DNA of 64,000 nucleotides from Myxococcales bacterium. Lineage in GTDB: Bacteria > Myxococcota_A > UBA9160 > UBA4427. The position numbers were made by a program, and so were the translations under genes. Location: NCBI GenBank assembly GCA_022563535.1, contig JADFNE010000011.1, positions 26,476 to 90,475 of the forward strand, written 5' to 3'. Below are positions 17,692 through 28,992 of the stretch, piece after piece. The notes beneath the pieces were generated by a model that saw only the letters and a program-made list of their open reading frames with translations, had not been told where the DNA came from and did no database searches. Every line of letters begins with the position of its first letter. Position 1 is the first letter of the stretch.

Positions 17692-18372
17692 CTAAGGAGA
17701 TGACGGTCGCAGCAGGCGCCTGGGCGGATTGCGCACGGCCTCGACCCGCACCATGTAGTTGGTAGCAACTCGATCTGCATCGAGACCGATCGCCCGGGCG
17801 TAGGCATGAACGAAGCCGCGGATGTAGACCGAGGCCGGGAGTCGTTCAAAGTCCTCGTCTTCGATGAAGCTTAAGTAACTCGCGCTGACCTTGGTGACGT
17901 CGGAGATCTGATCGAGTTCGACGCCCCTGCGCAGGCGAGCGCGACGCAATGCAGCGCCATTCAGATCATGGCTTTCCTCCTCGATCTCTGCGCCCAGATC
18001 GTCGATCACCTCGATCGCCGAGGACAACTCTGCGGGTGCTGCGCTCCCGCGTCCCGCACCCCCGGACCTCGAGTCCGCTGCGGGAGTATCGACTGCCGGG
18101 TCCGGAGACTGCGCATCGCCGGGCTGTGACGAAATACCCGCCTCGGCGTCGTACTTCGCGCGAACTTTCGGGTCTGCCAGGATGCGATAAGCCTCGTCGA
18201 TGCGATTTCGGATGACCACTGCATCGTCGTGGTTGAAGATGGAGTACAGGGCCATCGAGTCGTCGGTATAGGCCTCGCGCGTCATTCGATAGGCGCGCTC
18301 GATCTCTTCAAAGCCAGCGCCGGGTGGGATTTCGAGAACTTCGTAGTGGTCGAGTTCGTCTAGTGGCTTCAT
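17692..18372 (-). CDS. J-domain-like / RodZ-type helix-turn-helix protein
   Basis: 226 residues. Residues ~8-80 resemble a J domain (DHYEVLEIPPGAGFEEIERAYR ... IDEAYRILADPKVRAKYD, split) but the HPD tripeptide that activates DnaK is absent (NHDD in its place). A Pro/Ser/Gly linker follows. Residues ~150-215 form a RodZ/Xre-like helix-turn-helix (LRRARLRRGVELDQI, YLSFIEDEDFERLP, VYIRGFVHAYARAIGL). No membrane segment follows, unlike RodZ. It starts inside the stop of the MinD-like gene (ATGA overlap), so it probably works with that ATPase in positioning or polarity. Function is inferred. Confidence 0.7.
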   Translation of the reverse strand: MKPLDELDHYEVLEIPPGAGFEEIERAYRMTREAYTDDSMALYSIFNHDDAVVIRNRIDEAYRILADPKVRAKYDAEAGISSQPGDAQSPDPAVDTPAADSRSGGAGRGSAAPAELSSAIEVIDDLGAEIEEESHDLNGAALRRARLRRGVELDQISDVTKVSASYLSFIEDEDFERLPASVYIRGFVHAYARAIGLDADRVATNYMVRVEAVRNPPRRLLRPSSP

Positions 18373-19433
18373 TTTGGTGTCGTTCCCGGCAGCGTTCCGA
18401 ACACTGTTCCCGAAAGCGAACCCAAAAAGGTTTCCGGAGCTGGCACCGCGTCTACGCGAGTGGTCGCGGCTGCCGGCCCGCCAGTCATCGAGAGCTTTCG
18501 GGCAATCCGCTCGAGATAGATGGACGCATCGGACTTTGGTCGATACTCGACCAGAGGAGTGCGGTTGGCAACCGATAGCCGCACATCGTCGTCTTGATTC
18601 ACGTAGCCCAGGTATTCCGCATCGATCCCAAAGTACTTCCGACACACGCTCGACACCGCAAAGCCGAGCTTGATGTCCTCGGCGGTGCGAACGTTGTTGA
18701 CCACGATGCGCGGTCGAAACTCACGCATGGTCTGCACGAACCGGGCACCGTCGGAGCTGTCGATCGCTTCGATCTCGCGCAACAGATCGAGCGGCGTACG
18801 AAGTCCCCGTTCATTGTGCTGATCCATTGCGATGGTGACGAGCTTTCGCACGCCGTGGCCGACCATCGCGAGTTGCATGCGGCGATAGAAGGCAGCACGC
18901 AAAAACGAATAAGCGTTCTCGACACTGGTCGGCTCCGGGGACAGGACGACCAGGCCTTCGTCTGCAACGAGAAAATAGTCGAGCACCGCAGAGTGGACTC
19001 CGGCACCCAGGTCGATCACCACGAAGTCGGCTTCCAGGCGTCGCATGGCTCGCATCAATCGGACCCGGCGAAGATGAGTAGGCTGGGCATCGCTGAGATG
19101 CGCGTGAGTTCCCGCAATCATCCGGAGCCCCGAGATTGGGGTGTCGACAATCAACTTGCCGAGATCATCTACCCGTTGAGCGACAAAGTCGGCGAGGCTT
19201 TCAGCCGGGGCCGGGACACCGAGACAGGTGTGGAGATTGGCACCTTCGAGATCGGAATCGACCGCAATGACGCGATGACCCGCACGCGCGAGACAGGTCG
19301 CGATGTTGGCGACGAAGAAGGACTTGCCGACGCCCCCCTTGCCGCCTCCCACCGATACGACCCGAGCACTGCCACCAGCTACACTCCGCTTCGCTCGGGC
19401 AGTGCCGTCAATTTCGTCAGGCGAGTCGCTCAT
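18369..19433 (-). CDS. MinD/ParA-family P-loop ATPase (FlhG-like)
   Basis: 354 residues with the deviant Walker A of the ParA/MinD group (GGGKGGVGKSFF, two lysines), switch I region VDSDLEGANL, and Walker B-like VVIDLGAGVHS. The segment CLGVPAPAESLADF and its overall plan resemble FlhG/MinD-like ATPases that set number or location of polar structures. The C-terminal ~40 residues are low-complexity with no clear amphipathic membrane-targeting helix. Coupled by overlap to the J-like/HTH gene. Its cargo is unknown; no flagellar genes are nearby. Confidence 0.8.
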   Translation of the reverse strand: MSDSPDEIDGTARAKRSVAGGSARVVSVGGGKGGVGKSFFVANIATCLARAGHRVIAVDSDLEGANLHTCLGVPAPAESLADFVAQRVDDLGKLIVDTPISGLRMIAGTHAHLSDAQPTHLRRVRLMRAMRRLEADFVVIDLGAGVHSAVLDYFLVADEGLVVLSPEPTSVENAYSFLRAAFYRRMQLAMVGHGVRKLVTIAMDQHNERGLRTPLDLLREIEAIDSSDGARFVQTMREFRPRIVVNNVRTAEDIKLGFAVSSVCRKYFGIDAEYLGYVNQDDDVRLSVANRTPLVEYRPKSDASIYLERIARKLSMTGGPAAATTRVDAVPAPETFLGSLSGTVFGTLPGTTPK

Positions 19434-19504
19434 TCACAGACCTGTCGCATTTGCAAACCCCTCACCGAACGCACTCCCCCCGAACGCCTGCCACTCATAT
19501 CTTG

Positions 19505-20104
19505 TCACGCCGATCGAGAAATCTCGACCGTTTTTTCATATTCTCCCAAGAAGGGCCTCCACTCTTGATAGCGGACTCCGTGGGGCACCACGCTCATCAA
19601 CGGCGACCAACGCGGTCGGCGCGGAGTGCGACGCAGTTTTACCCCGGCCTGCTCGGGGGTGCGGCCACCCTTGCGTCGGTTGCAGGGGATGCAGCAGCAA
19701 ACGACGTTCTCCCAGGTCGTCTTTCCGCCCTGGGCTCGCGGGACGACGTGGTCGAGATTGAGCTGGGAGCGAGGCGGCATGCTGTCACAATATTGGCAGG
19801 TATTCGTATCGCGGGAGAAAATGTTCGCGCGGCTGAAGCGAACGTGTTTGCGCGGAACCCGGTTGTAGTAGCGCAGCACGATGACCCGGGGAATCGGAAT
19901 CTTTCCGGTCAGTGTTCGGATGAAATCCCCGCCTCCGGCCACCGGACCGCCTCGCAGGCACCAGCGATCAAAGTCGAACATTTCGTAGTTTTCATTGACT
20001 GCGTTCGCGCCGCCCCGGTAGATCAGAGAGAAGGCTCGGCGGACCGATGTCACGTGAATCGGTAAAAATGAACGATTGAGGACAAGTACGCTCGAGTTCA
20101 ACAT
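19505..20104 (-). CDS. HNH endonuclease
   Basis: 199 residues with a zinc-finger HNH nuclease core: CQYCDSMPPRSQLNLDHVVP (CxxC, then the DH of HNH), GGKTTWENVVCCCIPCNRRKG (N and second CxxC). The N-terminal half (VLVLNRSFLPIHVTSVRRAFSLI split) is typical of the stand-alone HNH proteins found in many bacterial chromosomes. It nicks or cuts DNA; the biological role of this family is unclear. It is not accompanied by phage or intron signatures. It follows selA by 38 nt. Confidence 0.85.
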   Translation of the reverse strand: MLNSSVLVLNRSFLPIHVTSVRRAFSLIYRGGANAVNENYEMFDFDRWCLRGGPVAGGGDFIRTLTGKIPIPRVIVLRYYNRVPRKHVRFSRANIFSRDTNTCQYCDSMPPRSQLNLDHVVPRAQGGKTTWENVVCCCIPCNRRKGGRTPEQAGVKLRRTPRRPRWSPLMSVVPHGVRYQEWRPFLGEYEKTVEISRSA

Positions 20105-20142
20105 CTCTTGCTAACGAAACCTACCCAAAGGGCCCGTGTCGT

Positions 20143-21570
20143 TCAACGGACCGCGAATTTGATAGCACTGGCGACAGCTTCCAAGTCTTCTTCGGCAAGT
20201 GTTCGCAGATCGATGCAGACAGCACCTTCACGCACACGAGCCAGAACCGGCGTTTCTGCTTCTCGCATCCTTCTCACAATACGATCCGTCGACAGTCCTT
20301 GCTGCGAACTCCGAATCGTCACCACCCAGCTTTCGAACTCCAGTCCGGGGAGTGAGCCACCCCCGACCAGAACCCGATCCTTGACAACGGCAAACTGAAT
20401 CTGGTCGGTCGCGATGGACTTGATTCGGTCGATGAGCCGTCCGGCGCGAGTTTCAATTTGCTCACTGGATTCGAACATCATTTTAAGAATGGGGATGTCT
20501 TGCTCCGCCCGGCCTTCGAGCATCGCGTTGAGCGTCCAATCGAGGGCCGCGATCGTCATTTTGTCCACCCGCAGGGCGCGGGCGAGGGGGTTTTTGCGGA
20601 GCGCAGCGATCGTCGACTCGTTGCCGAGGATGATCCCCGCCTGGGGACCACCGATCAGCTTGTCTCCCGAAAAACAAACCAGGTCAACACCCAAGCGGAC
20701 ACGAGCTGGCGCGTAGGCGTCTCGCGGCAGCCCGCGATCGGTTAGATCAACCAGCGTGCCCGCTCCCAGATCTTCGACCACCGGGAGACCGTGGCTGTGG
20801 CCAATCTCTACCAGCGCTTCAAGGTCGACTTCGGCAACGTATCCCCGTTGCTCAAAATTGCTGCGATGAACCTTGAGAAGCAGCGCTGTGTCGGGCCCGA
20901 TCGCCTGTTCGTAGTCCCGCGCATGGGTTCGGTTGGTGGTCCCGACCTCGACCAGTCGCACACCGGCGCGTTCCATGATCGCGGGAACCCGAAATGAGCC
21001 CCCTATTTCGACCAATTCACCTCGCGAGACTACGACTTCCCTGCCACTCGCGAGGGTATTGAGTGCCAACAAGACTGCGGCGGCGTTGTTGTTCACCACC
21101 GTGGCCGCCTCGGCCCCCGAAAGCAGGCAGATCTTGGCCGAGATCTCCGCCAGGCGATTCCCGCGGCGACCGGTCTCGAGGTCTAGTTCGAGATCCGAAT
21201 ACCCCACTGAGGCTTCGGCAGCCGCTTCGGCTGCACCCCGGGCCAGGGGCGAGCGACCGAGATTGGTATGGAGCACGACACCGGTTCCGTTGATGACCGG
21301 GCGAGGGTGGGGGCTCATGACTCTGGCAGCCTCGGCCGCCACCCGCACCGCCCACTGGGTCTCTGCGATCTGCTTCAATTCACTGGCATCTGCCCCGCGG
21401 GAAAGCATCGACTCAATTTCTTCGCGAGCAGACCGAAGAATTAAGCGAGAGGCAGCGAGGACCGCCCACTCGGACAGTTCGGGACAAGACCGAACTACTT
21501 CCCGGCACAGTTTGTCTACCGAGGGAAGGTGTCGTCGGGTGTCTGGGTTGACGCCGCCGCTCAGATCCAT
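20143..21570 (-). CDS. selA: L-seryl-tRNA(Sec) selenium transferase
   Basis: 475-residue PLP enzyme of fold type I. The PLP-lysine motif is CFSGDKLIGGPQAGI (around residue 300). The N-terminal helical region (VDKLCREVVRSCPEL) and the segment INGTGVVLHTNLGRSPLA are SelA hallmarks. It converts Ser-tRNA(Sec) to Sec-tRNA(Sec) using selenophosphate, so the genome should encode selenoproteins, selB, selC and selD. None of those is visible in the window. Nothing conserved lies just upstream; the HNH gene follows. Confidence 0.95.
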   Translation of the reverse strand: MDLSGGVNPDTRRHLPSVDKLCREVVRSCPELSEWAVLAASRLILRSAREEIESMLSRGADASELKQIAETQWAVRVAAEAARVMSPHPRPVINGTGVVLHTNLGRSPLARGAAEAAAEASVGYSDLELDLETGRRGNRLAEISAKICLLSGAEAATVVNNNAAAVLLALNTLASGREVVVSRGELVEIGGSFRVPAIMERAGVRLVEVGTTNRTHARDYEQAIGPDTALLLKVHRSNFEQRGYVAEVDLEALVEIGHSHGLPVVEDLGAGTLVDLTDRGLPRDAYAPARVRLGVDLVCFSGDKLIGGPQAGIILGNESTIAALRKNPLARALRVDKMTIAALDWTLNAMLEGRAEQDIPILKMMFESSEQIETRAGRLIDRIKSIATDQIQFAVVKDRVLVGGGSLPGLEFESWVVTIRSSQQGLSTDRIVRRMREAETPVLARVREGAVCIDLRTLAEEDLEAVASAIKFAVR

Positions 21571-22592
21571 GATTGTTCTTTCAAGATTTTTGTCGGCCCA
21601 GGCTGGGCCGGCTCTGGAAAAGCAAAACTAGGTGCGGCCAGCAGACAAGTTGTAGGCAAGCCGCAACCACTACAAGCAGGAACAGCGAGAGATCAAGACA
21701 AACAGTACGGAAAGCGAGGGATGCACGCTCGGCCATCAGCCATCGACAACCAGATCGACTAGCAGATCCAGATTAAGAACAGGTTGATGGATGTCCGGAA
21801 CCCCCCGCGGGATATGACACGCGCGTTCTGCCGAACGGAAGGTTCGAAGTCAGACGCGACGATTGCGAATTTGGACAAACATCCTTTAGCGGAGTACGGG
21901 ATTCGCCCGGAGCAATAGAGCTAGACCAGTGCAACAGATTGAGACGAGTTCGTATCAGGATCAGTCGAGATCAAGAGTCAAACGGTCAAGAATTAAGTCG
22001 GGCCAGGTCCAAGGACATTGATTGAAGGACACTGCTTGACTGACGACTCGATCCGAGTGAATGAACGAATGCTGCAATGGTCAGTCGAGCCGCAGGACTT
22101 TCAATTGAGCCTGCAGCACCGAGTCGCTCCGGTCACAGAATCTCTTCTTCCTCTATCAGTCCACTGATCGCATCCAAGCCCATATCCCAGCGTAGTTTGT
22201 TTTGCTTCCAGAGTGTTGGTCATCTGAGATGGTCGGCGGCGGGGATGCTGCTTACGCATGGGACTCGGAAGACCTTGGATCCAGCCAGTGCCGCTATTGA
22301 AGTGAGGTCCTGTGCGAGTCGTAGATCAACAGTTTTTGTTCGGGATACAACCTGAGAGTGTCGTAGACCATTCGAGGTAACGAAGTCGCGCCTCGAATCC
22401 CAACTGATTCATCCCCGCCACGGCTGCCGATCGCAGCTGGACAAAAGACCCTCATGGTATCCCGATACGACTCGCCAGCGTCGAAGGGGATGGCTGTAGC
22501 TCTGTCAACGACCGTCGTTCTGCAACTTGTTATTTTGCAAGAACAGGAACAGGTCGGACGCTGCGGTTGTCACCCTCATCAGCGGGTACGCG
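21571..22592. other. 1.0-kb region between divergent selA and RNase E/G genes
   Basis: It must contain the promoters of both genes. I searched for a selC-like tRNA (TCA anticodon loop, long acceptor-T arm) and found none. Frames in it are short, start poorly and resemble no family. A hairpin close to the plus-strand gene is listed separately. The length is compatible with a long 5' UTR, as RNase E genes are often autoregulated through theirs. Confidence 0.5.
22517..22544 (+). other. Imperfect hairpin in the leader of the RNase E/G gene
   Basis: GTTCTGCAA pairs with TTGCAAGAAC across a short AT-rich loop, with one bulged base. It lies ~50 nt upstream of the start codon and could be part of a 5' UTR structure recognised by the enzyme itself. 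Inference from position only. Confidence 0.35.
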
Positions 22593-24548
22593 ATGCAAAA
22601 TGAAATTGTAATCAACTCGGAACCCGGCGAGACCCGGGTTGCGATCCTCGAACGATCGACCTTTACCGAGCTCTACATCGAACGCGACAATGAACGCAGC
22701 GTTGTGGGCAATGTGATCAAGGGACGGGTCAGTCGAGTGCTGCCTGGTATGCAGGCGGCGTTCGTGGATATCGGCCTCGAAAAGGCCGGTTTCCTCTACG
22801 TGGGCGACTATTTCCCCGTACTCGAAGCCAATAAAGCCAACGGCAACGGCGACTCCGGCAACGGGCGTCGTCGTCGCGGTCGCACACGCACCCCGCCCAA
22901 GATCGAAACGGTCCTGCGCGAAGGCCAGGATGTCGTGGTCCAGATCGCCAAGGAGCCGATCGGCAGCAAGGGTGCGCGCATCACCTCGAACATCTCGATC
23001 CCGGGGCGCCACCTGGTGCTCACTCCCGGAGCAGGGCGTGTGGGCGTTTCGCGCCGCATCGAGTCCGACAAGGAACGTCGCCGCTTGCGGGAAATTGTCG
23101 AACGCCTCCGGGTAGACGACCTCGGCTTCATCATTCGCACTGCTGGACACGGAGTGCGGGAATCCGATTTCGAGGCGGACATTCGCTACCTCACGTCCGT
23201 CTGGAACGAGATCAAGTCAAAGATGGTAACCAGCGAGTCTCCATCGATTCTCTATACCGAGTTGGACTTGCCGCTCAAGATGATTCGCGACTATGCAAAT
23301 TCAGAGACCTCCCAGATCTCCATCGATTCCGAAACCGTCTACACCGAACTCAAGAGCTTTGTCGATCAGTTCGTGGCCGATCCCAAGCCGAACATTCTGC
23401 ACTACACAGCGGCGACCCCGATCTTTGACGAGTTTTCCCTCGAGTCGAAGATTCACGACAACCTCGAACGCAAGGTGATGCTCAAATCCGGAGGCCACCT
23501 GGTATTCGACCAGGGCGAGGCCCTCACCGCGATCGACGTCAACACGGGGCGCTTCACCGGCAAGCGCGACCTCGAAGAGACCATCCTCCGAACCAACCTC
23601 GAAGCGGTTCGCGAGATCGTGTACCAGCTGCGCTTCCGCAATATTGGCGGCTTGATCATCATCGACTTGATCGACATGGAGCCCGCGGATCACCGCGAAA
23701 AGGTATACCGGGCGCTGCAGGAGGCACTGCGGAGCGACAAGGCCCGCACCAATATCTTGAAGATCTCCGAACTCGGCCTGGTCGAGATGACCCGCAAGCG
23801 AACTCGGGAGAATCTCCTCCAGACCTTGTGTGAGCCATGCGACTACTGCGAGGGCCGCGGTTTCGTGCTGTCGCGCTCGAGCGTCGCGTTCAAGGTACTG
23901 CGCGAAGTTCGCAACGATCTACCCCGCTTCAGCAGCCGCCGCATCGCGATCAGCGTGAATCCACATGTCGCCGAGCAACTGTTGCGAGACGGCAGTTCGG
24001 CGGTGGTCAAGCTGGGTGAAGATCTTGGACGCGAGATCGAGATTCGCGCCCGACCGGGTATCCATCAGGAGCAGTTCGAGGTCCTGGCGCTGGACACCGG
24101 GCCGCCGGTCTCGATCCCGCTGCGCTGGCTGGACGGACCCGGCGAAAAGAAAGAAAATGGGAAGGACAAAAACAAGCGGCGGCGATCGTCGGGAAGAAAT
24201 CAGAAGAAAAATGGCGGCGAGAAGGTCGACGAGCTGGAGGCAAAGGACAAAACTGCCGACGACGAGTCCGACCCAAGCGCCGAACTCACCCCGAGCGAGC
24301 AGCCGAGTCCGGATTCCCCGGAGGGGGTGCAGTTGGATACGGTCGAGAGGATCGAGGGCGAGCAGGACCCACTCCTCGCCAAGGCACAGGATCCCGACGA
24401 CAAAGACGATGACAGCGCTGCGGCGGCGGACGACAGAGCTGCGGCGGCCAAAGAGTTGGACTCGATGGACATGGATACGCCCGAAGTGCTTGACGATCAA
24501 TCGGAATTGCGGATACTCCCCGCCTCTCGCCAGCCTGAGGAGCCATGA
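22593..24548 (+). CDS. rng: Ribonuclease E/G family endoribonuclease
   Basis: 651 residues starting MQNEIVINSEPGETRVAILE as in RNase G; an upstream in-frame TTG is less likely. The S1 RNA-binding domain (~35-125) carries a basic insertion (NGRRRRGRTR). The DNase I-like catalytic core has the metal-binding aspartates in AIDVNTGRF (~313) and IIIDLIDM (~357). The zinc-link cysteines are in CEPCDYCEGRG (~410). It cleaves single-stranded RNA in mRNA decay and rRNA/tRNA processing. After residue ~515 is a low-complexity tail, first Lys/Arg-rich, then acidic/Ala-rich: longer than RNase G but shorter than E. coli RNase E. It overlaps rplU by 4 nt. Confidence 0.92.
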   Translation: MQNEIVINSEPGETRVAILERSTFTELYIERDNERSVVGNVIKGRVSRVLPGMQAAFVDIGLEKAGFLYVGDYFPVLEANKANGNGDSGNGRRRRGRTRTPPKIETVLREGQDVVVQIAKEPIGSKGARITSNISIPGRHLVLTPGAGRVGVSRRIESDKERRRLREIVERLRVDDLGFIIRTAGHGVRESDFEADIRYLTSVWNEIKSKMVTSESPSILYTELDLPLKMIRDYANSETSQISIDSETVYTELKSFVDQFVADPKPNILHYTAATPIFDEFSLESKIHDNLERKVMLKSGGHLVFDQGEALTAIDVNTGRFTGKRDLEETILRTNLEAVREIVYQLRFRNIGGLIIIDLIDMEPADHREKVYRALQEALRSDKARTNILKISELGLVEMTRKRTRENLLQTLCEPCDYCEGRGFVLSRSSVAFKVLREVRNDLPRFSSRRIAISVNPHVAEQLLRDGSSAVVKLGEDLGREIEIRARPGIHQEQFEVLALDTGPPVSIPLRWLDGPGEKKENGKDKNKRRRSSGRNQKKNGGEKVDELEAKDKTADDESDPSAELTPSEQPSPDSPEGVQLDTVERIEGEQDPLLAKAQDPDDKDDDSAAAADDRAAAAKELDSMDMDTPEVLDDQSELRILPASRQPEEP

Positions 24549-24859
24549 TGTACGCCGTTGTTAAAACTGGCGGAAAGCAAGTCCGGATGAACCCCGGAGA
24601 TGCGGTCCGCATTGAAAAACTTGATGGCGAAGTCGGAGATACCATCGAGTTCAACGACGTCCTGATGGTCGGTGGTGACGAGGGTGTGAGAATCGGCACG
24701 CCCCAGGTCGACGGTGCCAAGGTGGTGGGCACCATTCTCGCCCAGGACCGTCATCCAAAAATCCGGGTGTTCAAGATGAAGCGCCGAAAGCGCTATCGCC
24801 GCACCCAGGGCCACCGACAATCGTATACGGAAGTTCAGATCGATCGCATCGAGGGCTGA
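24545..24859 (+). CDS. rplU: 50S ribosomal protein L21
   Basis: 104 residues, [18 protein letters not shown]... with the C-terminal signature [16 protein letters not shown], complete for bL21. Its ATG overlaps the RNase E/G stop codon, implying translational coupling. First of the rplU-rpmA-obgE trio. Confidence 0.97.
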   Translation: MMYAVVKTGGKQVRMNPGDAVRIEKLDGEVGDTIEFNDVLMVGGDEGVRIGTPQVDGAKVVGTILAQDRHPKIRVFKMKRRKRYRRTQGHRQSYTEVQIDRIEG

Positions 24860-24929
24860 TCCAGCCGCTCGACTCGCGACGCGAGACAGACGACAGACGT
24901 ATGACGTAAGACAAAGGGATCAAAGCACT

Positions 24930-25184
24930 ATGTCGCACAAAAAGGGACAGGGCAGCTCACGCAACGGCCGGGACAGTAACGGTCAGCGGCGAGGCATGAA
25001 GATTTTCGGTGGCCAGGTGGTACGCGCCGGCAACATTCTCATGCGCCAGTGCGGAACCAAGATCCACCCGGGCAAGGGCGTTGGCGTGGGTCGCGACTAC
25101 ACGCTGTTCGCGTTGATCGACGGCACGGTTCGCTACGGCAAGTCTCGAGGCCGCACGGTCGCCTACGTAGACGTCCCTCAATAG
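24930..25184 (+). CDS. rpmA: 50S ribosomal protein L27
   Basis: 84 residues starting [16 protein letters not shown], complete for bL27, which reaches toward the peptidyl-transferase centre. AAGGGA lies upstream of the ATG. The N-terminus has no cleavable Firmicute-type extension. Between rplU and obgE as in most bacteria. Confidence 0.97.
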   Translation: MSHKKGQGSSRNGRDSNGQRRGMKIFGGQVVRAGNILMRQCGTKIHPGKGVGVGRDYTLFALIDGTVRYGKSRGRTVAYVDVPQ

Positions 25185-25205
25185 TCAGCGCTGTAGTCAG
25201 CGCTG
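25182..25205 (+). repeat. Perfect 12-bp tandem duplication at the rpmA stop
   Basis: TAGTCAGCGCTG occurs twice head-to-tail, the first copy supplying the rpmA stop codon. Each unit contains the 8-bp palindrome CAGCGCTG. Probably a replication-slippage duplication; no function evident. Confidence 0.6.
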
Positions 25206-25295
25206 TAAGTAGTTACGCATCAGCCGATCCGAGAGTAGTAGACAACGCTCGTTTCCCCGGATCAGCAATCCCCAACTCAGCAAGCCCGTTCCTGA

Positions 25296-27624
<2,329 letters not shown>

Positions 27625-27699
27625 AGGTCGTAAAGGTCGTGAGCATCGCGAGCGCCGGTAGGAACCGAAGAGATACGCGCAGAACAGGAAGTGCGAGTC

Positions 27700-28992
27700 A
27701 TGGAACAATCTCAAACGCTGGATCCGAATTTGAATCCCGAACTCCAAGAGCAAATTACGGGCCTGGCAACTCGAGCTGCGCGCGCTGCTCATGCGCTCGG
27801 TGATCTCGATACCGCGACAAAGAACGCATGGCTTTTGCGCTGCGCAGAACTGCTCGAAGAGTCCAAGGATGAAATCCTCGAGGCCAACCGACTCGATCAA
27901 GAAGAAGCGCGAAACAAGAACATCGCGGCTCCTCTAATAAACCGACTGTCGATCGCCGACGGCAAGTGGGACGACATGATTGCGGGGCTCCGCGATGTCG
28001 CCGCCCTGCGCGATCCAGTGGGGGAAGTGGCGGACAGTCACCTGCGACCCAACGGGTTGCGGGTCGCGCGCATGCGCATTCCGTTGGGCGTCATCGCCAT
28101 GATCTACGAGTCGCGACCCAATGTCACAGTCGACGCCGCAGCACTCTGCATCAAGGCCGGCAACGCGGTCATCTTGCGCGGGGGATCGGAAGCCTTCCAT
28201 TCCAATCAAGCGCTGGCCAAGGTCTTGCGCGCGGCCGCTCGCGAGACGGGAGTTCCCGAAGATGCCATCGCCGTGATGGGGACCACCGACCGCGCGGCGA
28301 TCGACATCCTGCTCAAGCTCAACCGAGAGATCGACTTGATCATTCCCCGTGGTGGACCCGGGTTGATCCGCAAGGTGAGGGAAAACTCGACCATTCCGGT
28401 GATCTGTCACGACGAGGGCATTTGTCACATCTTTATCGATGCGAGTGCAGATGCGAAGATGGCCACTGAGATCGTTTTGGATTCGAAGCTGCGCCAACTC
28501 GCGGTTTGCAACGCCTTGGAGACGCTCCTGGTTCACCGGGATGCAAGCGAGACCGTGCTTCCCCAGGTGCTGAAGGCACTCCATGAAGAGGGCGTCGAAA
28601 TTCGCGGCGACCAAACCGTCTGCGACGTGTTCTCCGAGGCGCGACCGGCGAGCGAAAACGATTGGGCAACCGAGTATCTCGACAAGATCTTGTCGGTGAA
28701 GGTCGTGGACGATCTCGACTCGGCAATCGACCACATCCGCGAGTTTGGCTCGAACCACACCGAAATCATCATCACCAACGATCAGGCAAATGGATCCGCG
28801 TGGCAGCGACGCGTCAATTCTTCCACCGTCGGGATCAATTGTTCGACCGCATTTGCGGACGGCTTCAGACTCGGGTTGGGTGCTGAAATTGGCATTTCGA
28901 CTTCGAAGCTCCACGCGTACGGCCCGATGGGACTCGAGGGTCTCACGACCCAAAAGTTCATCTTGACCGGAGAGGGTCAACTGCGCGAATGA
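27700..28992 (+). CDS. proA: Gamma-glutamyl phosphate reductase
   Basis: 430-residue aldehyde-dehydrogenase-fold enzyme reducing glutamyl-5-phosphate to the semialdehyde with NADPH. Catalytic cysteine is in LAVCNALETLL; VICHDEGICHIFID and the C-terminal GPMGLEGLTTQKFI are ProA signatures. The ATG at 27700 has AGGA ~10 nt upstream; a GTG three codons earlier would overlap it. Its stop overlaps the nadD start by 4 nt. Confidence 0.96.
   Translation: MEQSQTLDPNLNPELQEQITGLATRAARAAHALGDLDTATKNAWLLRCAELLEESKDEILEANRLDQEEARNKNIAAPLINRLSIADGKWDDMIAGLRDVAALRDPVGEVADSHLRPNGLRVARMRIPLGVIAMIYESRPNVTVDAAALCIKAGNAVILRGGSEAFHSNQALAKVLRAAARETGVPEDAIAVMGTTDRAAIDILLKLNREIDLIIPRGGPGLIRKVRENSTIPVICHDEGICHIFIDASADAKMATEIVLDSKLRQLAVCNALETLLVHRDASETVLPQVLKALHEEGVEIRGDQTVCDVFSEARPASENDWATEYLDKILSVKVVDDLDSAIDHIREFGSNHTEIIITNDQANGSAWQRRVNSSTVGINCSTAFADGFRLGLGAEIGISTSKLHAYGPMGLEGLTTQKFILTGEGQLRE

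Noticed and set aside
21840..21860. GGTTCGAAGTC as a T-arm of a tRNA(Sec) near selA
   Set aside because: The flanking bases do not form a T-stem, and no anticodon loop or acceptor stem can be paired around it.
24300..24480. Minus-strand low-complexity frames opposite the RNase E/G tail
   Set aside because: They are the antisense of the acidic/Ala-rich C-terminal tail and have no independent support.
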